A stretch of 64,000 nucleotides of DNA from Ottelia alismoides (lineage: Eukaryota; Streptophyta; Magnoliopsida; Alismatales; Hydrocharitaceae). This document shows positions 55,151 through 64,000 of the stretch, piece by piece. A program made the translations under genes and the position numbers. The stretch lies in contig JAZKJV010009621.1 in NCBI GenBank assembly GCA_037367405.1, positions 511,501 through 575,500 of the forward strand, written 5' to 3'. The first letter of the stretch is position 1; the number at the start of each line of letters is the position of its first letter. The notes beneath the pieces were generated by a model. The model was not told where the DNA came from. It saw only the letters and a program-made list of their open reading frames with translations, and made no database searches.

Positions 55151-57636
55151 GTGTTATTATACAATTATGAGCATTAGATAATTTTTCTTAATGGCAGGAT
55201 GTTAATCACGATATGGGATCTCCACAAATCATATATTTTTTTAAGGGATAATGTATATTGTCGATAACATTGGTTTGTATATTAGGTTTTACGCAGCGAC
55301 CATATGGATGTGGGTGTAATATAATAAAATTGCCAACTAGAGTCTTATTTCCAAGAGTTGTGAAAAACATTGATATGGTATAAAATAAATTTGTTGAGAT
55401 AGTATAAAGTTGGTATAAATTCTCTAGTGAGGAACTTTGGTATTGTCTGTACGTTTGAACAAAATCTGGATTTGTTAGACCCCGTTATACCTGTATCGTT
55501 GATGCACAACATGTACTATTACTTGTTGACCTCTGCTATCTAGTTTTGGACCTTTAGTTTCAAATCCCCACGGTGGTTTGAAATTGGTATACTATATTCT
55601 TGATGTATAGTTAAATCCATTAAGAAGATGTGAAGTACTTGTTAATGTGCACTGGATAAATGGTATGACTTAATGATCATTTACCTTATGTCAAACCTTT
55701 TATTTAAGGATCTGATCACAATTGAAACAAGATTTGATGGGATTTTCTTGGAAGGAGTGTTTTATTATGTGTAAATGTTGATCTTTGTTTTATACCTCAT
55801 GGTCGTCTAATATTTTGGTCCACAAATTCAAAATATTGCATTAAATGAAGATGACAGTTTTTATAAATTATTAACCATGATTTTCTCCGGATTATAAAAA
55901 AAAGAGTCATGGTTGCGTGAGTTAGGGGCTCAATCTCCTGCATTGATATCCTAGATATGAGAACCCCAATGTGTTAGGCTATAATAGGGGAAAATTTGAG
56001 GAGGTCCTGGAAAAAGGCTGATGAGATGGAAAGATAAATACTACAAGTGGTGCACACCCTTGTAGTCTGGCTGAGCCGACAGTGGGGCACCCCCACTCGA
56101 GGGGCATCATAGAGTGGGGTGGTTGTAGGTACTCTGGTGGAATTGAGGTGGATGCACGTGTGTGTTGCATCATACAGATATATTTTTACTGCACTTGTTA
56201 AGGAGCGAGCGAGACTCCTCCGGCAGACTCGATTGACAGAGTTGCGACTCTTCGGAGCCATACGCCCTGTCTCGAGTGTCAGAGTACTACCAACTAGACT
56301 AGCTGAAGGATCGCGTTTGCGCACAGGTTTTAGATTGCACTATGAATGGAGTGTTGCAGACTTCATTCCTAGTGCAGGCTTTCTCCTTTGACGAACGAGT
56401 CCGGGATAAGTAATGGAAGTATGGATTAAGATATGTCAAAGTTTTATTTTGATCTCACACGTGTTAAAGGCCTGGAAAATAGATGGTAGTAATTTGTTAT
56501 ATGCTTTTAAAAAAAATGTTCTCTCCTAAACTTGTTCAGTTCCCGCATTTGCATTACCTACTTATTTTTCTTTTAATTTATAATTTATTTATCCTTACTG
56601 AGTCAGTTGACTCATGAGTTACATTCTTTGGAAATCCAACAGGAAGTATAGAGCAGGAGGCAGAGGCTCATATCTTTGGTGGTGCATCTGCAGGATGTTG
56701 TTAAGGTTGAGGATTAGTTTCTTAGTAGTTTCTATTATCCTTCCTTTCTAGTTATTTTATGATGTATTAAAGAGACTCTGAGGACTTATTGTTATCCGTA
56801 TGTGGACTTTTGTTATCAATATAAACTTAGACTTTTCTTCTTCCCTATTTCCTTATTTTGTATAAATGGTATATCATGCAGGTTGTTTATGATTGTTGTT
56901 GGGTAATATTGAGAATGGGTGTTGAGATGCGCTCCCGTCGAGGCAGGGCGTTTCACAACTTCCCAGCCCGTATCTCACAACTGAAAACTCCAAATGCAGC
57001 AAACTCACTTTAATTGTATATAGAATAAAATAAGCTATTAATGGTAGTGGTTTCGCATTTGGCGGAGCTACGGTTTGAAAGTTGAGTTTTGGACCCACAT
57101 TGTATACCTGTACAGCTTAAAATATTCAATTTATTCTTTAATCATTATTTCTGTATTTTTTTATATTTTTATTATTTTGTGAATATTATTTATAATAATT
57201 ATGTACAGTAAATTTGGAATAAAAACCCAAATAAAACTTCAAAATAAAAAATAAATGTATATAATATACACAGGTATTATACCTATATACATACCTTTAC
57301 AATACCTACTTATATTTTATTAAATATACAAAACATATAAGAAAAATAAAACAAAAATATATTTATGTGTATAAATTTTTTTTATAATTTTATAAATTAC
57401 TATATAAAAATAATAAAATTAAAATACACAAAATAAAAATAAAAGAACAAAATATGGAGATATTATACCTATATAGGTTATAATAAGTAACTTATAAAAA
57501 TAAATCTCATAAAAATAATTAAAATTCATAATAAAATAATTTATAAATTTATAAACATTTTTTATTTTATAACCTAAGTATAATAATTTCATTTAGTATT
57601 TTTAATCATTTTTTAAAATCTTTTCCAGGGGGTTTT

Positions 57637-57664
57637 TCTGGTTGGTCCACGTGGACCAACCAGA
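57637..57664. promoter_or_regulatory. 28-bp perfect palindrome with G-box core in Athila LTR
   Basis: Centre GGTCCACGTGGACC extends symmetrically to 14 bp each side; the core CACGTG is the plant G-box. The 5' LTR copy (30989-31006) is perfect over 18 bp. A CAGTTGAC...GTCAACTG pair (W-box cores TTGAC) follows within 30 bp in both LTRs. Regulatory role is inference. Confidence 0.5.
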
Positions 57665-60600
57665 GGGCTTGGACAGTTGACCCCGGTCAACTGTCTGACC
57701 CGCCCCCTGTGCCTATTGTCAGACGCATTTTGTCTCTTCTTCTCGCCATTTTCTAGGATTGACCTTGCACCAAATCATGTCGATGCCTTCTGAGTTTTTG
57801 CTCCTCGATTAGTGGTGATTCACGCCCAAGGTATTTCTAGGGTTGTGGACCGCTGATCGAGGCGTTTGACCCTCGTTCTTCTCGCCTGTCGATCACCATT
57901 CAAAAGCCACCCCCCGACTTCCCTTTGGCTTTTGATCCTTCTTCCGCCAAAATCACCCAAAAACCCATAGCCCATCGCGTTCCTGGTGACAGCAGGAGGC
58001 GAATCGAGCCAGGGTTCGAGTCATCTGGTGTCGAATCGAAGCAGATCCATCCCCTCGCTGGAGCTCCGCCGCGACCTCCATCCCGACGTCTCTGGTGAGC
58101 CTCACCCCCCATTCTCTTTTTCCTTTTCTTGTAGCTCTAGCGTAGCATAGCTTAGCTTAGGAGCATTTAGATTCCCCTCGCGTTAATCACCGTGAATCTT
58201 CGATCAAAGCCCACGGCGGAGCTTAGCTCCGCCTCCACTTTCCGGCCACCTCCATCCTCGATAGCCGCCAAGACCACCTCTATCCTCTTCCTCATCACTC
58301 CGTCACTCCGCTCCACCCTTCCAACCACCTCGATCTCGCCCAGATCGAGCTATCGAGCTCCCCTCTCCGCCGCTTGCTAGAGCTCCTCATCCCAGGTACC
58401 TTTCGCCTCCATCGACCATCAGAGAGCACTCCAAGCATCCCTTTTTTTGCCGTGCTTCTAACCCTGCAGGAACGAAAGTCAAAAGGAGGCCCAATCGAGC
58501 CTCGAAGTTTCAGGGAAGTACCTCCAGGCGACCTCCCTCGTCCGAGCACCTCCGGTCACCTTGGCCTCGGTTGTGGAGCTCCATCGACGCGGACGAGCCC
58601 CAGGACCGTTTTGCCCTCGGTCCGGGGCTGGTGGAGGCCGTGTGTCGGCCGGAATCACCATTCCAAGAGTCCTCCAGGCAGTGTTCTTCGTCGTCTCCGC
58701 CCAGCCGTCGGATCAGCCGCGTTCTTCCACCGTTCAGCAGCCGTCGGATCGGGGCACCTCTCAGCCATCCGATCAGCCGTTCACGATCTAATCCCAGCCG
58801 CCCAGAGCGAAGGGGTACGGGCCGTCCGATGTACGCCGCGTGTCAAGTGAAGCTCCCTCGACCGCACGATCAGGATCTTGGGTATTTTGCACTTTAAACC
58901 CAAGCGTTTTTGTATTTATGATTTAAACCTAAAACTTTCATCTGAAGTTTAAAAGTTTTTGTAATAATTGCACTTAGGCCCCGAAACTTATTTTATTTGC
59001 ACTTTAGTCCATGGCCACGTCACCTCACGTGACCGGGACGCGTGCCTTTTGGGTATTTTGCATTTCAATACTAAACTTTCATCTATTTACAGTTATACCC
59101 CTGTGTGTAGTGCTTTAAATATATTTCTAGGATAATTACATGTTTGCCCTGCCGATTTTTAATATTTACAAATATGCCCCTTGTTAACGACAGATCACGT
59201 GCTTTACGCGTGTGTTTTGGTGAAATTTGCACCTAAGCCCCTAGATGTTTTATAATTGCATATATACCCCTGCCAGGCTTAGGATTTTTGTGTGTTTGAT
59301 CTATTTATTCCACGCATCATTTAAGTGCCAAAATTCCATAAAAATTATTAGGCTCCTGTTTGCTAGTACTTTCACGGTCATATTTTTTAGATTTTTATTT
59401 TTGTCGCATTTTACCATTTATTAAAAATAAAAAACATGCCATTTCAGCACTGTCTAGCTTAGAAAATACCAAAAAATTAAAAATACCTTAAAAACTTTCA
59501 AAAAAATTACCTATTGTCTATTTCATCATATTTTAGTGTCAATACAAAAACCACTAAAAATCTCAAAAGAAAAACCTTAAAAATTCAAAAACACCTAAAA
59601 ACTTCTAAAAATCTAAAAACTTATAGAAAACTCTAAAAAATACAAACTAAGTTCCTGTAGGCCTACGTTGTATTATCTTTATTTTAAAAATTAGTTTGGA
59701 AATTTGGGGGGCTGTTGATATTTTTAATTCCCATTTTACCCCCAGCCAGTAGCTAATTCACTATTTTGCTTTATTTCAATTTTTAAAAATACCAAAAATA
59801 TTTTGAAAATACCCAAAAATCACAAAAACAGAAAAATATAAAAAGACCAAAAAGATTTTATTTCTGAATTTTTGGCTATTTTGCATATTTTTATAAATAT
59901 TTTATCACTCTCCTTGTATTACATGTTTTATATTCAAATATTGAAAAAAAATATACAATATAAAATTATAAAAATCAGAAAATTAAAAACCAAAATTCAA
60001 AATTAAAAATTAAAAAAAATAAAAATTAAAAACCCACAAAGAAATCTAGATTGGCTAAGTAGTTTATTAGACCGAGGCTTTGACTTTTTGTCTACGCTCT
60101 ACACCTTTGTTTCCTGTGTTCGACCCCCTACTTACATGCTACTGTACATTTTTAGTAGGGTATAATAAATTTTAATTCTTTCTCTTGATTGATTGATTGT
60201 ATGGGTTAATTGTTGACGAACAAGAAAGCTTGAGTAGTCGCCTCAGCGACAGTGAGCCTGATTTGTCAGGCCATTATTTAGCGGCTCTCGCAATCTCGTT
60301 TTTCACCCCCCTCGAGCCTTCCCTGACCCTACCGCCCCACAGCCCCTAATGGCCCTCGCCCCGCCAAGCACCCCCCCTGTGTCAAGGCTCGTCCCCTTTC
60401 TCGGAGAGCCCCCCCCCCCCCCCCCCCCCCCGCGATTGGCCCTCGCCGCCAAGCCCTTCCCTGGCCCTACCGCCCACAGCCCCCTGATGGCCCTCGCCGC
60501 CGAGCCTCCCCCATCCCTCGATCGAAAGCCCCCCCATTGGTCCTCGCCCGCCAAGCCTTCCCCTCCCCGATGGCCCTCACCGCCGAGCATTCCCCCCTGG

Positions 60601-61200
60601 TCGAAGCCCTAAAACAACCCCCGACCACGCGCCTTCCCCCCTGGTCGAAGCTCCAAAACAGCCCCTGCCGCCGAGCCTTCCCCTCCCTGGTCGAAGCCCC
60701 CATCTGAAGCACCCCCTGCCCGCGCCGATCCATCCCCTTCCTGGCTCGAAACCCCCACCCGCAGAGCTTCTCCTCCTGCTCGAAGCTCCCCGACAACCAC
60801 CCCCACCGTCGCCCTCCTCAAATCCCTGTGCTCTGCTCGAAGCCCACCAGCCCACTGTCATTTTTTCCTTCTATTTTTTTTATTTTGGCTAATCCCACCC
60901 GTTAGATCATAGTCTAGTTAGATAAATCCACTCATGTGGTTGAGTTAACATATTAAACTAACGAAGGGTTATGTGTGTGAGACAGAGTAACTATATGAGG
61001 TTTCTCATGTAATTCGCAATTATACATGGTTATGAATGTTATTGAGAAATTACTCAGCGTTATAGGTGTAAATATCCCAATTTTAAAAGGTTACAATTAT
61101 TTAAGTGTTAAATAGACGAATAATCGTCGGATTAGTGATTAGTTAGAGAAATGACTAGATGGAAAGGAAGCCGCGTTTGCTAGGTGCGAAACATTTTTTA

Positions 61201-62960
61201 GGGATTTTTACTCGGCAGACCCCGTAATCTTTGTCAATCACCTCCACAACCTTTGAAACAATCTAATTCCTTCCTCGATCCTGTAAACTTCATAACCCTT
61301 GCCCCACAGACCTCGTAGTTAACTTCCATCCATTTGTCCGTTAAATGTAACTAGATTCTGTTAAAAAAAGGTGCATATTACCCTCTTTATTTAACAAATT
61401 TACAAAAGATGCCATCCTTCTCCTTCCACCTCCCATGCATCTTCCCCGACCTTGCCCGCACCGCCCTCAACCTCCTTTGCAATAGTCACCAACATGCACC
61501 TCCTTCAGGCCGCCGTCGACCCGCACCTCTTCTCAGTCCGCTGCCGACCTGCACCTCCTTCTCCCTCCCTGACCTCCTCCTACGTCCATCTACGCGGCGT
61601 CCATACTCTCACGATCGATGGATCAACAAATAAATTAACGTGCATACCAACCCGGCAGAATAACAAATTATACTTTTGATTTCAAGAGTGAACATCCCCA
61701 CAATCCTCCTCAGTTTTATTCATCGTCACTCCTTCAACGAATACCTCTTTACGTGATTCCTAATCAACGCAAACCAACAAGCAAAACAAATTCCAATTTC
61801 AGAAACATGTGGACGTTTTGATCTGCTTGGACGAGATGCACTTATTGAGCAACCAAACCACTGGAAAGTGGTAGCAGAAGAGCTCACGGGAGGACGAGGA
61901 GGAGAGGAGCCTTTTAGGAGCACGTCCCCATTCGCGTGCTCCACTCTCTCCTGCCTTATCTCCTGCAGCATCGTTGTCACATCCTTCATAGTCGACCTCT
62001 CGTCGGGGACTTGGTTTGCGCAGAGCAAAGCTACTCCCAGCACTTGAAGTATCTCCTCTGTCTTTGATTCCGGACGCAAATGGAGACTCTTGTCGAGCAC
62101 CTCCATCGACCCTTTCCTCTGCTGCACCTAATCGACCAAGTGGGCACCGTCCGGTATCGTGAGATCGATGGATTGCTTCCCTGTCAGAACCTCAAGCACC
62201 ACCACCCCCGTAGCTGTAGACGTCGCTCTCCTCCACGAGCTTTGCTAGGTCGAGATCGACGATGTAAGCCTTGAACTCAAGCCCTACAAGGATGCTGTTG
62301 GCCTTGGATGTCCCTATGGCATGATGGGAGGAATGCAATCGTGGTGGAGATACGCGAGGCCCTGTGCACGATGGGAGGAATGCAATCGACGATGTAGGCC
62401 TTGATGTCCCCGCTGAGAAGGAGTCCCTCACGCCGCTACGACCCACCATTGTGGTTGCTGCAGTCTTCCTTGTTGCCGGTATTGGGACACAGCTTCTTCA
62501 CGGCAATGGCCACGTCGTTGGCCATCTCCACGCAGTAGACCACGCCAGAACAACCCTTTCCTATTACATTGGGTTCCACAAGGCTCTTCACCACTTGTTC
62601 CACCGAAAAGGTGAGCTTTTAGAATGGGGTGAACTGCCACAACCATGATAGCTCTCCTCCGAGCTCGGGGATCATCGTCTTCGTCTCCGTTGGATCGCCG
62701 AGCTTTTGGAATGGGGTGAACTGCCAAGCAAGAATGTATCAACTGTATACATGGTAAAATGACACTTTAGAAAACTTGTGCAAATTGGTTAGCTTAACTC
62801 AAGGCTAATCCAAGCATTTGACTCAGATATAGTTAAAGCTGACGGTAGGGTCTGTGGGGTAAGACGGAGCAAGGTTTACGAGGTCGAGGAAGGAATTAGG
62901 TTGTTTCAAAGGTCGTAGAGGTAATTGGCAAAGATAATATAGTTTGCAGAGTAAAAATCT
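61201..62960. mobile_element. Pack-MULE-like element with captured kinase fragment
   Basis: About 1.76 kb. The first 130 bp (GATTTTTACTCGGCAGACC, then CTTTGAAACAATCTAATTCC, CCCCACAGACC) recur reversed at about 62830-62960 as inverted ends with moderate divergence. Between them lie a CT-rich stretch (61410-61620) and pieces of a receptor kinase gene. Target duplication is not clear (T-rich on both sides). Long inverted ends plus captured gene sequence fit a Pack-MULE. Confidence 0.6.
61726..62740 (-). pseudogene. Rearranged LRR receptor-like kinase fragment
   Basis: Minus strand, pieces of a plant LRR-RLK kinase domain of the RCH/RGFR type. 62650-62480 has 'FSVEQVVKSLVEPNVIGKG', the glycine loop GKGCSGVVY and the AVKKL lysine. 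62410-62290 is a scrambled catalytic-loop region with 'CIPPIVHR' and HRD-like pieces duplicated. 62280-62210 has 'LEFKAYIVDLDLAKLVEE' joined directly to 'SDVYSYG', so the activation segment is missing and DFG reads DLD. 62150-61900 has 'GSMEVLDKSLHLRPESKTEE', 'ALLCANQVPDERSTMKDVTT' and 'LLKGSSP'. Stops and deletions rule out an active kinase. A short repeat of the 'WQFTPF' coding piece lies at 62630-62730. Confidence 0.75.
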
Positions 62961-63389
62961 CTTTTTTATTATGTTATCTATAAATGTATTAGAGTTATAG
63001 ATAATCTCCAGTAAGATCTTATAAGCTGGTATAAAATTTATGTTATAGGTTTTTCCACACTTGTGCTTCTCGAGATTATGCAACTTTACTCTTCCGTTAA
63101 GTTAAAATAAGGGCATAGGTGTAATAACAGAGAGACGGAACTGTGAATTATTGTAAGAATATAGACACAAATGCATTAAAAAAAGATATTGGACATAACT
63201 ATAATAGCAGAATCTAGAGGAGTACAAATGTAAAAGCTCCTATGTACCCCTTTGGATGGAGGAGAACTCGAGGAAATTCGGGTCCCCTTCTGCCCTAAGC
63301 CCTGGAGTTTTCCTGTGTTTCCATGCAAAGTTGCAAAACCCTTCCCTTTTATCCCTCAGAATCTACCCGTCAATTTTAAGACGTGTAAT
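62961..63389. other. A/T-rich intergenic
   Basis: No gene seen. 63105-63235 has GGTGTAATAACAGAG and ATAACTATAATAGCAG motifs loosely like the foldback element at 6488-6705. Confidence 0.35.
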
Positions 63390-63810
63390 CATACAAGAAA
63401 TTGGACCTAAAGCAATGAATATTTTGAATATTTGTTGCCATATTTTTCGATGTTAAAAATTTAACAACGAATATTATTCGTTGCTAAATTATAATTTTAT
63501 ACTTGTAATTAACAATGTATGTCATATTCGTTGTTAAAGGTCCATATAAACAATGATTTCTCCGTTGAATTATTTGTTAAAATTCATACTAATCTTGTCA
63601 AATTTAGCAACGGTTAGAAGGAAAATTCAACGAATAATCGTTATTATATGATTCGTTGTGAGAAATATATATATAGCAACGAATACTATTATTCAATGGC
63701 GAATTTAAAAAAAGTAACGAATAATATTTATTATTTTATATTTTAACTACGAAAAATATGACAACGAATATTAAATTATTTGTTACCTTAAATCAAATTT
63801 CCTTGTAGTG
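63390..63810. mobile_element. Short CACTA-type element with AACGAAT subterminal repeats
   Basis: The right end AATTTCCTTGTAGTG is the complement of CACTACAAGGAAATT, the CACTA terminus. The left end CATACAAGAAATT is a decayed version. The interior carries many CAACGAATA/TTCGTTG motifs in both orientations, the subterminal repeats usual in this superfamily. 421 bp, no ORF. Confidence 0.65.
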
Positions 63811-64000
63811 GATCGTTCATCTCTCTTTCTCCCATTTAAATAAAAAGATATTATTACACACAATCTTTTATTTAAAAATACAATATACTCAACTAATAAG
63901 TTATTTTTTTCTCTATAATTTAATAAAATACAATAAGAAATGATATCATCAACAAATCTCCATTCAAACACAGAAACACGTAAAAAGATTATTTTATCGG

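Larger units (their letters stand above)
45323..56955. mobile_element. Probable solo LTR of a gypsy element, itself interrupted
   Basis: Begins TGTAACGTCCCGCAATTTTC and ends GGCAGGGCGTTTCA, a TG...CA pair typical of chromovirus-type (Tekay-like) LTRs. The flanking target repeat is CAACT at 56956-56960 and CAACA at 45318-45322 (one change), in sequence that is CCCAACTTCCC in the other Athila LTR. Without the inner insertion it is about 2.75 kb with no primer site, purine tract or pol, so a solo LTR is more likely than a full element. Confidence 0.65.
29833..60305 (+). mobile_element. Athila-type Ty3/gypsy retrotransposon, decayed, with nested insertions
   Basis: LTRs TGATG...TTTTTCA: 29833-33668 (first T changed to C within a C-run) and 44845-60305. 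The second holds an 11.6-kb insertion and is about 3.83 kb without it. Primer site after the 5' LTR, gag, pro, RT, RNase H, integrase order and polypurine tract before the 3' LTR place it on the plus strand. RT motifs and the Asp-type primer site indicate the Athila lineage. C-runs on both sides are compatible with a CCCCC target duplication in the Mutator-like element. LTRs differ by about 3% in the first 490 bp by eye. Coding is disrupted. Confidence 0.88.
44845..60305 (+). repeat. 3' LTR of Athila, interrupted
   Basis: 44845-45322 and 56956-60305 together reproduce the 5' LTR. The gap 45323-55 to 56955 is a later insertion. It ends TTTTTCA at 60305 followed by CCCCC and Mutator-like element sequence. 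Confidence 0.85.
29358..61078. mobile_element. Mutator-like element split by a 30.5-kb retrotransposon nest
   Basis: Inverted ends GGGATATTTACACC...: 29358-29490 is matched, reversed, by about 60940-61078 (both contain AATTGCGAATTACAT or its close variant). The ends are flanked by identical 9-bp duplications AATTTTAAA (29349-29357, 61079-61087), the Mutator signature. Without the nest the element is about 1.25 kb: 29358-29832 plus 60306-61078. Its interior is a GC-rich, ccctcgccgccgagcc-like repetitive stretch, continuous across the insertion. No transposase. Confidence 0.82.

Noticed and set aside
55974..56391. ORFs of 64-116 codons on both strands
   Set aside because: Inside the probable solo LTR, no domain match recognised.
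56600..56720. Possible small structured RNA in the solo LTR
   Set aside because: No conserved motif or stable fold evident by eye.

Overview
This is nuclear DNA of a flowering plant. The evidence is a spliced gene of the plant-only CBP60 family and dense plant-type transposons: Ty1/copia, Ty3/gypsy Athila, L1-type LINE, hAT, Mutator and CACTA. The first CBP60 exon is clearly richer in G+C than the later exons, a gradient common in monocots, so a monocot is my best guess. That is inference; no species is assigned. No bacterial-type operons, CRISPR arrays or rRNA genes were seen.

Layout. 1-1.4 kb is a decayed copia pol. 2.1-4.7 kb is a cluster of related inverted-repeat elements, with a 438-bp perfect CGCA microsatellite. 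5.7-25.3 kb, minus strand, is the only host gene I can support. It is a CBP60 calmodulin-binding transcription regulator of 8 coding exons and 624 codons, in frame at every splice junction. Its coding sequence is about 1.9 kb but the gene covers 19.6 kb, because introns 1 and 7 are packed with transposons. These are copia, LINE and LTR pieces and a CGATAT-rich hAT-like element in intron 7. Intron 1 holds a GGCTCGA-rich hAT-like element and an intact 2.4-kb LTR element with one pol-less ORF. 25.9-29.3 kb holds further small elements and an LTR-like segment.

29.36-61.08 kb is a four-level nest. A small Mutator-type element (9-bp target duplication, its two halves now 31.7 kb apart) was entered by an Athila retrotransposon with 3.8-kb LTRs and decayed gag-pol. 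The Athila 3' LTR was entered by what looks like a 2.75-kb solo LTR. That was entered by an 8.9-kb coding-free LTR element. The innermost element keeps Athila's tRNA primer site, polypurine tract and hairpin series, so it looks like a non-autonomous Athila derivative.

61.2-63.0 kb is a Pack-MULE-like element holding a scrambled LRR receptor kinase fragment. 63.4-63.8 kb is a short CACTA-type element.

The window therefore shows one constrained host gene tolerating large intronic insertions, next to a layered insertion record. The least ordinary items are the repeated polypurine-tract hairpins shared by Athila and its coding-free relative, the LTR element whose single ORF fills its whole interior, and two hAT-like elements built of short repeated motifs. 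Sequence comparisons here were made by eye and identity figures are approximate.
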